Assembly (NCBI RefSeq): GCF_026627255.1
Contig: NZ_JAPNLM010000014.1
Location: 1-64,000, forward strand
Direction of reading: 5' to 3'
DNA from: Streptomyces antarcticus
Lineage (GTDB): Bacteria; Actinomycetota; Actinomycetes; Streptomycetales; Streptomycetaceae
DNA: 64,000 nucleotides
Positions within the stretch are counted from its first letter, which is position 1; every line of letters starts with the position of its first letter. Made by a program: the position numbers and the translations under genes. Shown one piece after another: positions 42,710 through 51,294 of the stretch. The notes beneath the pieces were generated by a model. That model made no database searches and was not told the origin of the DNA. It saw only the letters and a list, made by a program, of their open reading frames with translations.

Positions 42710-43651
42710 TCAGCGGTAGCCGGTGGCGTCCGCCGGGTGGCCCGGGTCCTGGACCTCGACCATGTACCGCCAGGCGTCCGGGCGGCTCCCGTCGACGTCG
42801 GTGAAGCCGTACTCCCCGGCCAGCTGCCCGCTGGAGAGCGACTGCCCGTTCCAGCGCGCCACCTCCGGGTCCGCGGCGAGCGCCGCGACCGCCCGGCCCA
42901 CGTACGCCGGGGTCTCGGAGATGCCGAAGTGCGGGACCTTCTCGAGCGCGTCCCGCCAGTTCGCCTCCGTCACGCCGAAGGCGTCGAGCATCATCTCCGA
43001 CCGCAGCCAGCCCGGGGTCAGCGCGACCGCCGTCACCCCGTGCGGCTCCAGCTCGTGGCCCAGCGCGAACGCCATCCGCAGCACGGAGGACTTGGCGATG
43101 TCGTAGAAGAAAGAGACCCGGTAGCGGCTCGCGTTGTACTCGGCCGTGCCGTCCGTCATCTCCACCACGAGCCCGCCCGGCGTGCGCAGCAGCAGCGGGA
43201 CCGCGAAGTGGCTGGTGATCGCGTGGGTCTCGACCGCCAGCCGCAGCAGCCGCAGCCCCTTGTCCAGGTCGTGCTCCCAGACCGTGCTGTCCCACTCGAA
43301 GAGGAGCTCACCACCCCAGATGTCGTTGACCAGGACGTCCAGGCGGCCCTGTTCGGCATCGATCCGGCCGACGAGTGCCTCGACCTCGCCCGGCACCAGA
43401 TGGTCCGCGACCACCGCGATGCCCCGACCGCCCGCCGCCGTCACCAGCTCGGCGGTCTCCTCGATCGTCTCGGGCCGGTCGTACTCCGAGCGCCGGTCGC
43501 GGGTGCTGCGACCGGACACGTACACGGTCGCGCCCTGCGCTCCCAGCTGGACCGCGATGCCGCGGCCCGCTCCCCGTGTCGCCCCGGCCACCAGGGCGAC
43601 CCTGCCCTCCAGCGTCCGCTGTCCGTTCGATGTGCGCTGTACGTCAGACAT
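42710..43651 (-). CDS. Short-chain dehydrogenase/reductase
   Basis: A 313-residue SDR with N-terminal NAD(P)-binding ALVAGATRGAGRGIAVQLGA (the GxxxGxG position reads GATRGAGRG), the NDIWGG stretch and the catalytic Tyr-xxx-Lys in SFFYDIAKSSVLR (about residues 174-186). Longer than classical SDRs because of a C-terminal ~60-residue tail (DPEVARWNGQSLSSGQLAGE), typical of the actinobacterial SDR subfamily annotated as C-terminal-extended. The substrate cannot be named. It converges on the TetR gene and is followed upstream by the MFS gene (11 bases between its start side and that gene's stop), so they may be co-transcribed. Confidence 0.9.
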   Translation of the reverse strand: MSDVQRTSNGQRTLEGRVALVAGATRGAGRGIAVQLGAQGATVYVSGRSTRDRRSEYDRPETIEETAELVTAAGGRGIAVVADHLVPGEVEALVGRIDAEQGRLDVLVNDIWGGELLFEWDSTVWEHDLDKGLRLLRLAVETHAITSHFAVPLLLRTPGGLVVEMTDGTAEYNASRYRVSFFYDIAKSSVLRMAFALGHELEPHGVTAVALTPGWLRSEMMLDAFGVTEANWRDALEKVPHFGISETPAYVGRAVAALAADPEVARWNGQSLSSGQLAGEYGFTDVDGSRPDAWRYMVEVQDPGHPADATGYR

Positions 43652-43661
43652 GCCCCCGACC

Positions 43662-44948
43662 CTACGTCGCCCCGTCCGCCTCGGGCCCGCCGAACGCGGA
43701 GGTCGCCGCCAGGGCGGTCAACAGCCCGCAGGCCGCGGCGGCCAGCGCGGTGCCGGGGCCCCACAGGGTCCAGGCGGCCCCGAACAGCAGCGAACCGGCG
43801 AACCGGGCCAGAGCCTGCGCGGTCTGGAGCACGGCGAGACCGGTGGTGCGCAGCCCCGCGGGCAGCAGCGGCGCGGCGGCGGCCATCAGCACCCCGTCGG
43901 TGGCCGCGTAGAACAGCCCGAGCAGTCCGACGACGGTCACGCCCGCGCAGGCGAGGGCCGGGCCGGCGGGCAGGGGCGCCAGCAGCAGCAGGCACGCGCC
44001 GAGCAGCAGCAGGTGCCCGCAGAGGAAGACCCGCCGCCGGCCCAGCCGGTCGGCGAGCCGGCCCGCGGGCACGGCGGCCAGCAGGAACACGGCCGCCGTG
44101 CCGACGGGCAGCAGCGGGAACCAGGCGAGCGGGAGGTCGAGCCGCCGCTGGAGCAGGAGGTAGAGGAAGGCGTCGCCGACGGTGAACACGCCGAGCGCGG
44201 CGGCGGTCAGGCAGAGCCGCCGCAGCGCCGGCAGGCGCAGCAGGCTCCGGACGGCGCGCCCTGGCGGCGCCGCCGGGGCGGTGGGGGCGGCGGGGGGAGA
44301 CGGGTGGTTCGGGGGAGCGGGCGCCTCGCGTACGAACAGCACCAGCAGGACGACCCCCAGGACGGCGAAGCAGCAGCTCACGGTGAACACGGCGGCGTAC
44401 CCGTCGGCCGCGACCCACAGCACCCCGAACGCGGCCAGCGGCCCCAGCAGTGCGCCCGCCGTGTCCATCGCACGGTGGACGCCGAAGGCGCGGCCCTGCT
44501 CCCCGGGCGCGCAGGACAGCGAGATCAGCGCGTCGCGGGGGGCGGTGCGCAGGCCCTTGCCGGTCCGGTCGGCGGCGAGCACCGCCGCCACCGACCAGGG
44601 GGTGGTGACGGCGAGCAGGGCCGCCTTGCAGGCGGCGGAGAGCGCGTACCCGGCCCCCGCGACGAGCTTGCGCCGACGGGTGCGGTCGGCGACCCGCCCG
44701 CCCAGCAGCCGCAGCAGCGCGGTGGCGCCGTGCTGGAGCCCGTCCAGGGCGCCGAAGGCGAGCGGGGACATCCCGAGTCCCGCCATCAGGTACAGCGGCA
44801 GGACGGCGGTGACCATCTCGGCGGACACGTCCGTGACCAGACTGACCAGGCCGAGCGCGAGGACGGTGCCGGGGACGGCCCGCACGGGGCCCCCGCGGGG
44901 CGGGGTGTCCGCGGCGATGTCCGCCGCCCTGCTGGTCGACAGGTACAC
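43662..44948 (-). CDS. MFS transporter
   Basis: A 428-residue major facilitator with about 12 membrane segments, starting with LALGLVSLVTDVSAEMVTAV and including the MFS loop motif GRVADRTRRRKLVAG after helix 2 and GRLADRLGRRRVFL in the middle repeat. The central loop PAPPNHPSPPAAPTAPAAPP is long and proline-rich. Probably a proton-driven exporter of a small molecule; the substrate is unknown. GTG start with AGGGAGG (44954-44960) five bases upstream. The phosphoesterase gene ends 11 bases before this start, so the two are likely co-transcribed, and the SDR gene follows 10 bases after. Confidence 0.92.
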   Translation of the reverse strand: MYLSTSRAADIAADTPPRGGPVRAVPGTVLALGLVSLVTDVSAEMVTAVLPLYLMAGLGMSPLAFGALDGLQHGATALLRLLGGRVADRTRRRKLVAGAGYALSAACKAALLAVTTPWSVAAVLAADRTGKGLRTAPRDALISLSCAPGEQGRAFGVHRAMDTAGALLGPLAAFGVLWVAADGYAAVFTVSCCFAVLGVVLLVLFVREAPAPPNHPSPPAAPTAPAAPPGRAVRSLLRLPALRRLCLTAAALGVFTVGDAFLYLLLQRRLDLPLAWFPLLPVGTAAVFLLAAVPAGRLADRLGRRRVFLCGHLLLLGACLLLLAPLPAGPALACAGVTVVGLLGLFYAATDGVLMAAAAPLLPAGLRTTGLAVLQTAQALARFAGSLLFGAAWTLWGPGTALAAAACGLLTALAATSAFGGPEADGAT

Positions 44949-44959
44949 GGAGGCCTCCC

Positions 44960-46225
44960 TTAGAACCAGTTGAGGGTGAGGGGGAAGGTGGTGGTGTCGG
45001 TGGTGGGGGTGGTGTCGGTGGCGGTGGCGGTGATGCGGAGGGTTCCGGTGGCCCAGGGTTTGCCGGTGATGCGTCCGGTGGCGGGGTCGAGGGTGAGGCC
45101 CCAGGGGAGTCCGGTGGCGGTGAGCTGGATGGTGCAGGTCTGGTTGAAGGCGCAGGTCCGGGGGCCGGGGTCGACCAGCTTCAGCCCGCCGGGAGAGGAA
45201 GTCGGGGTCGGGGTGGGGGTCGGGGTCGGGGTCGGCGTGGGCTCCGTGGAGGCGGTGAACACCTCGCTGATCGGCTGGACGTTGGCGGCGTTGCCCGCGT
45301 GCGTCGCCGTGCCGAAGAGGTCTTCGAAGGTCCGGAGCAGGTGGTGGTGGTTGAAGGACGTCGCGTACCTGCCCGGCTTGACGTTCGCTCCGTGGAAGAC
45401 CGTGGCGATCTGGTTGGAGCCCAGGTAGTTGTCCTCGTCCCAGGTCAGCACCAGCAGGCTGTTGTTGGCCTTCGCCCACTGCGCGTACGCGTCGAGGTGG
45501 GTGCGCGTCCAGGTGTCGCCGGTGGCGACCGGGCAGGAGTGCATGTCGTTGCACTGGTTGGGCACCACGAACGACAGGTCCGGCAGCGCCGCGAAGTCAC
45601 CCTGCGGGAACTGCGCCCAGGTCTTGCCGGTGTTCAGCGGCACGTTCTTGAAGGCGAACCACGGATTGTGCTTCTGCGCGTACTGGCCGCTGGAGCACGC
45701 GGTGGAGCCCTCGGCGGGCAGGTCCTCGTTGTACGTCGCGAACGTCTTGCCCGCCGCGATCAGTTCCTGCCCGAGGTTGGGCGCCGTCATCGACTGCGGG
45801 GTGTAGCAGCCGTCGCCGGTGATGCCCTGGGTGGAGCCGGAGAAGAGGTTGAAGTAGTTCGGCTGGCTGGGGTGGGTCAGCGCCTTCATCCCGGTCAGGC
45901 TCGCGCCGCCGTTGGCCAGCTGGTTGATGTACGGGGCGTTCGCGCTGCCGATGATCTCCCCGTACTGCTTGTTCTCGTAGACGACGACCACCACGTGGTC
46001 GTACGCCGGCAGCGCCGCCGCCGCCGCGGCCGCCACGGCCGCGTCCGCGCGGGCGCGCCCGGTGCCCTCGGCGGCCTGGGAGGCGGCGATGGTGAACGCG
46101 GCCAGCAGGCCGAGCGCGCCGAACCCGGCCACGAGCGCGGACCGGACGGCCCTGCGTCTCGCTGCCGCGGGCGGCGGGGGTGGGGACGGGGCTGAGGGTG
46201 GGGGAGGGGGTGGGGTGACGGGCAT
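44960..46225 (-). CDS. Secreted acid-phosphatase/phospholipase-C-like phosphoesterase with C-terminal Ig-like domain
   Basis: A 421-residue exported phosphoesterase. A Pro-rich start leads to a basic stretch and one hydrophobic segment (about residues 25-50). The catalytic domain (about 75-320) has the PF04185-type landmarks VVVVYENKQYGEIIG, MKALTHPSQPNYFNLFSG and LVLTWDEDN. A PTPTPTPTPTPT linker follows, then a C-terminal Ig-like domain (LTATGLPWGLTLDPATGRITG). The linker is a run of 6-bp repeats at about 45197-45243. GAGGAGG precedes the ATG. It is likely the first gene of an operon with the MFS transporter and SDR. Confidence 0.9.
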   Translation of the reverse strand: MPVTPPPPPPSAPSPPPPPAAARRRAVRSALVAGFGALGLLAAFTIAASQAAEGTGRARADAAVAAAAAAALPAYDHVVVVVYENKQYGEIIGSANAPYINQLANGGASLTGMKALTHPSQPNYFNLFSGSTQGITGDGCYTPQSMTAPNLGQELIAAGKTFATYNEDLPAEGSTACSSGQYAQKHNPWFAFKNVPLNTGKTWAQFPQGDFAALPDLSFVVPNQCNDMHSCPVATGDTWTRTHLDAYAQWAKANNSLLVLTWDEDNYLGSNQIATVFHGANVKPGRYATSFNHHHLLRTFEDLFGTATHAGNAANVQPISEVFTASTEPTPTPTPTPTPTPTSSPGGLKLVDPGPRTCAFNQTCTIQLTATGLPWGLTLDPATGRITGKPWATGTLRITATATDTTPTTDTTTFPLTLNWF

Positions 46226-46733
46226 GGGTGGTGCCTCCTCGTGGTGGTCGCGGGACCCGCGGCATGGCGGGCCCCGGGGTGGGGGTGCGGAGGTGCGAGG
46301 GTGTGGGGGTGTGGGGGTGTCGGGCCGGGGTCGCCCCGCCGGGGTCCCGGGCGACCGAGGCGCCGCCGAGGCCGTGACCGCGAGGTCCGGGCCCGCCCGG
46401 TGCCCCCGGCGGCCTGGAGTGCGGCGGCCGGGTCGCCGGGCCGACGGGTCCCTTGGGGTTACTGGGGTCCTTGGGGTCGCGGGGTTGCCTGGGCGTTGGG
46501 CCTGTGGGTCCCTTGGGGTTGCCGGGGTCCTTGGGGTCGCGGGGTAGCCGGGGCGTCGGGTCGGTGGGTCTTCGGGGTCTGGGGGCCTGTGGGTTCCTCG
46601 GGGGTCGCCGGGGTCGGTGGGGCCTCGGGGTCGGCCGGGGCGGGGGTATGCGGGCTGCCCGGGATCGGGGCGGCGCCAGCCCCGGGCAGCCCGGCCGCCG
46701 CGGGGTGGCCGGCCGCCGCGGGGTGGCCGGCCG
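46226..46733. other. 508-base gap rich in repeats
   Basis: No gene is supported. It holds a 60-bp tandem repeat (46441-46560), an 18-bp repeat (46691-46726) and GGGTGTGGGGGTGTG runs near 46290-46320. It separates the phosphoesterase operon from the end of the biosynthetic operon and may mark where that cluster was inserted. Confidence 0.5.
46441..46560. repeat. 60-bp direct repeat, two copies and a decayed third
   Basis: Positions 46441-46500 and 46501-46560 are the same 60 bases with few changes; they begin alike around GGGTCCCTTGGGGTT and run through GGGGTCCTTGGGGTCGCGGG. A diverged third copy starts at 46561. Confidence 0.85.
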
Positions 46734-48191
46734 CTATTGCTCGCGGCGGGCCGGGCCGGCCACGGCGATGTTCAGGAACCGCGGTACGGGTCGCCCCCGT
46801 TCGCGGAACTCCGCCGCGACGGCGGTGCGCACCGCCGCCAGCCGTGCCTCGGGCAGCAGCACCAGCACGCCGCTCCCCGGCCGCGGGCCGGGCGGCCAGG
46901 CGCGCAGGGCTCCGGCGCGCCTGGCGCAGGCCACCGCCCGGGCCAGCTCCGCCCGCCGGTCTGCGCCGCCCGAGCGGCCGCGTACCGCCATCAGCACCAG
47001 GCGGTCCCGCGTGGCCGCCGGGTCGAAGGCGACGTATCGCGGGGGCCGGGCGTCCCGGCCCGGCAGCACGGCTTCGCCCGGGCGGGCGAACAGCGCCGCC
47101 CGGCGCAGCGCCGCGTCCCCGTCGGGCAGAGCCCGGGCCAGCAGGCGGGCGAGGTGCGCGCGGTCGGGCTCCACGCCCGCCGGCGTGTGGACGTCGGCCA
47201 CGGCCAGCGCCAGCGCGCAGTCCGCGGGCTCCGCCGTGGCCAGCCCGGCGGCCGCCGTGAGCGAGCCCTGAACGTGCAGGTCGGTCCCGCCGCGCCCGAA
47301 CCCGGCCCGGGCGAGGGCACGCAGCAGGGCGTACGGCCGCACCGCCCAGGCGGGCGTGTCCGGCGGCGGTCCGGTCAGGGCCAGCGGTACGTCGCAGCTG
47401 TCCGCGGGGTGGGCGAGCGAGCTGAGCCGCACCAGGCCGTCGGTGCGCGGCGCCGCGGCCGCGGCCACCGGCCAGCCGGCCGCCGCGACCACTCCGGGGG
47501 AGTCCAGGTGGAAGGCGTACGGGGCGCTCCAGACGGCGGCCGGGGGCCGGCCGTGCGCGGACTCCAGGGCGTAGGCGACGAGCCGGAACAACGGGTCGGC
47601 GGTGGCCCGCCGCGCGATCCCGCCCTCGGCGCCCCCGGCTGCCCCCGCTGCCCTGTCGTACCCGGTGCCCCCGGCGTAGCTGGTGTCCCTAGTGCCCCCA
47701 GCGCCCCGGGTGGCCCCAGCGCCCCTGTCGTACCCGGTGCCCCCGCCGTCCCCGCCGTCCCCTGTGGACCCTGTGGACCCTGTGGGCCCTGTGGCCCCTT
47801 TGGCCCCGTCGTCCCCGGTGGACCCGGGGGCCCTGTCGTACCTGGTGGTCGCGGCGGACCCGGGGGCCCTAGTGCCCCCAGCGCCCCGGGCGGCCTCAGC
47901 GCCCCCGGTGGCCTCGGTGCCCCCGTCGTACCCAGCGCCCCTGTCGTACCTAGGGTCCCCGGCGGCCCCAGCGCCCCCGGCGCCCCCGCCGGGCTCCGGG
48001 CGGTTCGGGGTGCCTTCGGTGGGGCCCGGCGCCGGGTGGCGGGGGGCGGGCCCGGCCGGGCCCGCCGGGTCCGCGGCGGCCCGGCCCGCGCGGCCCGGCC
48101 CGGGCCGGGCCGCCAGGGGGGGCACGGCACCCTCCCCGGGCCCGGGCGCCGCCGTGCCTCCGGGGGGCCGGGGGGCCGGGAGCCGGGTCAT
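46734..48191 (-). CDS. Pseudo-galactokinase (GHMP fold) with collagen-like N-terminus
   Basis: A 485-residue protein. The first ~200 residues are Gly/Ala/Thr/Pro-rich with collagen-type Gly-X-Y runs (for example GAKGATGPTGSTGSTGDGG). The C-terminal ~285 residues align with galactokinase in order: PPAAVWSAPYAFHLDSPG stands where APGRVNLIGEHTDYN belongs, LHVQGSLTAAAGLATAEPAD replaces PTGAGLSSSAA, and VLVLLPEARLAAVRTAVAAE matches the C-terminal strand. Both nucleotide- and sugar-binding motifs are lost, so it should have no kinase activity. It is the last gene of the operon and its ATG overlaps the methyltransferase stop (ATGA). Possible roles: scaffold, sugar or lipid binding. No intact relative of this fusion is known to me. 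Confidence 0.8.
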   Translation of the reverse strand: MTRLPAPRPPGGTAAPGPGEGAVPPLAARPGPGRAGRAAADPAGPAGPAPRHPAPGPTEGTPNRPEPGGGAGGAGAAGDPRYDRGAGYDGGTEATGGAEAARGAGGTRAPGSAATTRYDRAPGSTGDDGAKGATGPTGSTGSTGDGGDGGGTGYDRGAGATRGAGGTRDTSYAGGTGYDRAAGAAGGAEGGIARRATADPLFRLVAYALESAHGRPPAAVWSAPYAFHLDSPGVVAAAGWPVAAAAAPRTDGLVRLSSLAHPADSCDVPLALTGPPPDTPAWAVRPYALLRALARAGFGRGGTDLHVQGSLTAAAGLATAEPADCALALAVADVHTPAGVEPDRAHLARLLARALPDGDAALRRAALFARPGEAVLPGRDARPPRYVAFDPAATRDRLVLMAVRGRSGGADRRAELARAVACARRAGALRAWPPGPRPGSGVLVLLPEARLAAVRTAVAAEFRERGRPVPRFLNIAVAGPARREQ

Positions 48192-50104
48192 CGGGGGGCC
48201 TTGCGGGCCAGCAGGCGGTAGGCGTTGCCGCCGTCCGCGCGCCGGGCCGCCGCCGAGCGCAGCGCGTCGAGCACCGCCGCGCCGACGAAGCAGGGCAGTG
48301 CGGCGGCCCGTACGGCGCGGGCGAGGGCCCGCCCGCCCGGACCGGTGGCGGGAGCCCACGGCCGGTCCGGGTCCGGGGCCAGCCGGGTCGTCGTCAGGGC
48401 CACGGCGCCGAAGAAGTCGTTGCCCTGGTGGGCCGGCCCGTGCTCCTCGGCGAGGACCGTGAAGCCCCGGTCCGCCAGCGCCTCGCGCAGGTTCCCCGCC
48501 GGGATGAGGTGCTGGTGCTGCGGCTGGAACCACGGAAGCCAGGCCGGGCCGAGCAGCCGGGCCATGCGCGATTCGGGGTCGGGGAGTTCGATGGCCAGGA
48601 ACCCGCCGGGGGCGAGGACGGCGGCCGCCGCGTCCAGTTCCGCGAACGGGTCCCGGGTGTGCTCCAGGTAGTGGTACATGCTCACCACCTCGTACTGGCC
48701 GGCCAGCTTCTCGGCGAACTCCGGGAACTGGCCCTGGTAGCCCGTCTCCACCCAGCCGCGCCGCTCCGCTCCCCGAACGCCGTCGCCCATGTCCAGCCCG
48801 TCGAACCGGGTGCCGGGCCAGACGGCCCGCGCCGCGTTGCAGAAGTGCCCGTGGCCCGTTCCGACGTCGAGCCAGGACCCCGGGACCGTGTGCGGCCTCA
48901 ACATCTCGGCCCGGCCCCGGTAGGCGGCGCCGAGCCGCCCGAAGACCGTGCCGGCGCCCTCGCCGCCCCGCCCGTCGTAGAAGTCGCGGTAGTAGAACTC
49001 CAGCCCCTCCGGGCTCAGCCGGGGGTTCTGGAAGACGTGCCCGCAGTCCCCGCACCCCTCCAGCGTGAACCGGCCCGGCTTCCCCTGGAGCAGGTCCGGC
49101 ACCCGGACCCGTACCGAGAGCTCCCGGGAGCCGCACCACGGACAGTCCGGCCGCCTCGCCTCCAGGAACCGTTCGGTACCGGCGGCCAGTTCGGCCCGGT
49201 ACGCGGCGGCCCGCGTCCCGTCCGCCGCCTCGTCCGCCGCCCCCGCCCCGGTGGTCCGGGCGACGGCCGCCGCGGTACGCAGGGCCGTGCCGAGGGAGCG
49301 CACCGGCCGGGCCGCGGTCGCCGGCGCCAGATCCGCCGGGCGCAGCGGGGTGCCCGGGCCGCCGAGGGCCAGGTACGGCTGGAGCCAGTACAGCCCCGCC
49401 GCGGCCGCCCCCCACCGGCCCTGCCGTACGGCGACGCCCGCCAGCAGGGCCAGCCCGGCCAGCTGCGCGGCGGCCAGCGCCCCCGGCGGCAGCCCCTGGG
49501 CCCGCAGTTCGGCCGCCCGGACCGCCCCGTTCACCCCGCCCGGCCCGTCGGCCGCGGCCCGACCGCAGCTCAGCCCCGGGGCGATGGCCAGCCCCGTGGC
49601 GCCGGGGGCGTACTCCTTCAGCCGCCGGATCAGCTCCAGGAGCCGTACGGGCTCGGGCGCCGGCCCGGCGGGATCCACCCCGGCCCGCGCCAGCACCCCG
49701 TCGGACACGAGCACGGCGTACCCGGCGCCCCGGCCCTCGCCGAGGCGGTCCTCCCGGTAGCGGGCGGGATCGACCAGCCGCAGCAGCCCCAGCGCCCGCT
49801 CGGCGCCGAGGTCCCCCGGCAGCAGGTCCAGTACGGCGAGACCCTCCCGGTCGGCGTGGGCGCACGCGGCGAGGAAGGTGGCGGCGTCCGCCTCGACGCC
49901 GCGGGCCGTCAGCAGCCGCCAGCCGGAGGCCCGCGGGACCCCGGAGGCCGTACCCGCCGGCGGCAGGGGCAGCACCGCAACGGCCCGCAGTCTGCGGCCG
50001 GCCCGTACGGTGCCCGCACCGAGCACGGCCAGCAGCGCCGCGGAGGTCCACGGGATCCGGACCGGCGGGCGGCCTCGGCCCGGGACGAGCGGGGATGGCG
50101 TCAT
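48188..50104 (-). CDS. SAM methyltransferase with an N-terminal membrane-associated domain
   Basis: A 638-residue protein. Residues about 1-310 do not match a family I can name; they hold a short hydrophobic start (WTSAALLAVLGAGTV) and a second hydrophobic region (about 220-265) and may be a degenerate family 2 glycosyltransferase. Residues about 325-370 carry a zinc-finger-like CPWCGS ... CGDCGHVFQNP. A class I methyltransferase follows: SWLDVGTGHGHFCNAA (SAM motif I), FDGLDMGD, VVSMYHYLEHTRDP and LAPGGFLAIELPDPES. The start overlaps the glycosyltransferase stop (ATGA). Likely methylates a sugar or acyl product of the operon; substrate is inference. Confidence 0.82.
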   Translation of the reverse strand: MTPSPLVPGRGRPPVRIPWTSAALLAVLGAGTVRAGRRLRAVAVLPLPPAGTASGVPRASGWRLLTARGVEADAATFLAACAHADREGLAVLDLLPGDLGAERALGLLRLVDPARYREDRLGEGRGAGYAVLVSDGVLARAGVDPAGPAPEPVRLLELIRRLKEYAPGATGLAIAPGLSCGRAAADGPGGVNGAVRAAELRAQGLPPGALAAAQLAGLALLAGVAVRQGRWGAAAAGLYWLQPYLALGGPGTPLRPADLAPATAARPVRSLGTALRTAAAVARTTGAGAADEAADGTRAAAYRAELAAGTERFLEARRPDCPWCGSRELSVRVRVPDLLQGKPGRFTLEGCGDCGHVFQNPRLSPEGLEFYYRDFYDGRGGEGAGTVFGRLGAAYRGRAEMLRPHTVPGSWLDVGTGHGHFCNAARAVWPGTRFDGLDMGDGVRGAERRGWVETGYQGQFPEFAEKLAGQYEVVSMYHYLEHTRDPFAELDAAAAVLAPGGFLAIELPDPESRMARLLGPAWLPWFQPQHQHLIPAGNLREALADRGFTVLAEEHGPAHQGNDFFGAVALTTTRLAPDPDRPWAPATGPGGRALARAVRAAALPCFVGAAVLDALRSAAARRADGGNAYRLLARKAPR

Positions 50105-51294
50105 AGCAGCTTCTCCAACCGGTCGGCCGCGGCGGCGGCACCGCCCGCCGCGGCGAATGAGGCCTGGATCCGCCGGGCGCCCCGGCGGGGGCCGGGTTCG
50201 TCCAGCACGGCCGTGAGCGCGTCGCGCAGTTCCTCGGCCCGGGTCCGGCCGAACCGCACCCGGACCCCGGCGCCGGCCGCGACGACCTGCCGGGCCACGA
50301 TGGGCTGGTCGTCGCGGATCGGCGCGACGACCAGCGGCAGCCCGTGCGCGAGGGACTCGCACACGGTGTTGTGCCCGCCGTGGCAGACCACGGCGTCCAG
50401 GTGCGGCAGCAGCTCCAGCTGCGGCACGCTCTCCCTGAGCAGGACGTTCGCGGGCACCGACCCGCCCGGCGCGACGGCCCCCACCAGCGCGGCCGGGGCC
50501 GCGAGCACCAGCTGGACCTCCCCGGCCAGCCGTTCGGCGGCGCCGAGCACGGCGCCGTAGAACCGGCCGCCGGCCTCCTGGTTGAGGGTGCCCAGCGATA
50601 CGAGGACCCGGCGCCGGCCCGGGTCCAGCCGCCACCACGGGAATCCGGGCGCGGCCGGCCGGGCGCCGAAGGCGGGGCCGACGAAGGCATAGTGCGACGG
50701 GAACTCCTCGTCCGGGCCCACCAGTTCACGGCTGGAGAACACCAGGACCAAGCGGTCGGAGAAGAGCGGGTCCCAGTCCGCGACCGCACCCCGGGCGCCG
50801 GCACCGCACTCCTCGAGCAGGCCGGACACCTGGCCCGCCACCCACTCCCCGACCTTCGGGAAGTCGGCGAAGGGACGGGTGAGTTCGGCGGAGGTGCTGG
50901 CGGAGGTCACCCACGGCACCCCGAGCCGCCGCGCGGCCAGCGGCCCGGCGAGGGCCTGCTGATCGGCGACCACCAGATCCGGCCGGAAGGAGCGGACCGC
51001 CTCCGTCACTCCCGGCACCATCGCCCGGGCCAGAGGGACGAGCGCCTCCTCCCACAGGAAGCGCAGCGCGCCGACCCCGCGCAGATCGCGCCAGCGGGCG
51101 TGCAGCAGCGCGTACCCGCCGCCCGTCTCCTCCCCGGCCGGCAGGACGCGGGCCTGCGCCGGCAGCAGCCGGGCCAGCGCGCCGGCCGGCCCGGTCCAGG
51201 CGATCTCGTGGCCCCGGGCGGCCAGTTCGGCACCGACCGCCACGGTCGGATTGACGTGCCCCGCCAGCGGCGGCACCGTGAAGAGCACCCTCAT
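50101..51294 (-). CDS. Family 1 glycosyltransferase (MGT/YjiC type)
   Basis: A 397-residue GT-B fold glycosyltransferase. N-terminal RVLFTVPPLAGHVNPTVAVG binds the acceptor; the donor-binding signature reads HGGHNTVCESLAHGLPLVVAP followed by DDQPIVARQV. This matches macrolide/UDP-sugar transferases of family 1. Length and both domains are complete. Its start overlaps the hydrolase stop (ATGA), and its own stop overlaps the methyltransferase start, fixing it inside the operon. It probably decorates the polyketide or a lipid with a sugar. Confidence 0.92.
   Translation of the reverse strand: MRVLFTVPPLAGHVNPTVAVGAELAARGHEIAWTGPAGALARLLPAQARVLPAGEETGGGYALLHARWRDLRGVGALRFLWEEALVPLARAMVPGVTEAVRSFRPDLVVADQQALAGPLAARRLGVPWVTSASTSAELTRPFADFPKVGEWVAGQVSGLLEECGAGARGAVADWDPLFSDRLVLVFSSRELVGPDEEFPSHYAFVGPAFGARPAAPGFPWWRLDPGRRRVLVSLGTLNQEAGGRFYGAVLGAAERLAGEVQLVLAAPAALVGAVAPGGSVPANVLLRESVPQLELLPHLDAVVCHGGHNTVCESLAHGLPLVVAPIRDDQPIVARQVVAAGAGVRVRFGRTRAEELRDALTAVLDEPGPRRGARRIQASFAAAGGAAAAADRLEKLL

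Noticed and set aside
45190..45243. Phase-variable simple repeat in the phosphoesterase
   Set aside because: The 6-bp repeats encode a Pro-Thr linker in frame and a change of copy number would not shift the frame.
46734..50804. A single 1,356-residue frame from the glycosyltransferase through to the galactokinase-like gene
   Set aside because: The upstream part is out of frame with the glycosyltransferase and methyltransferase. Four-base overlaps show separate genes.
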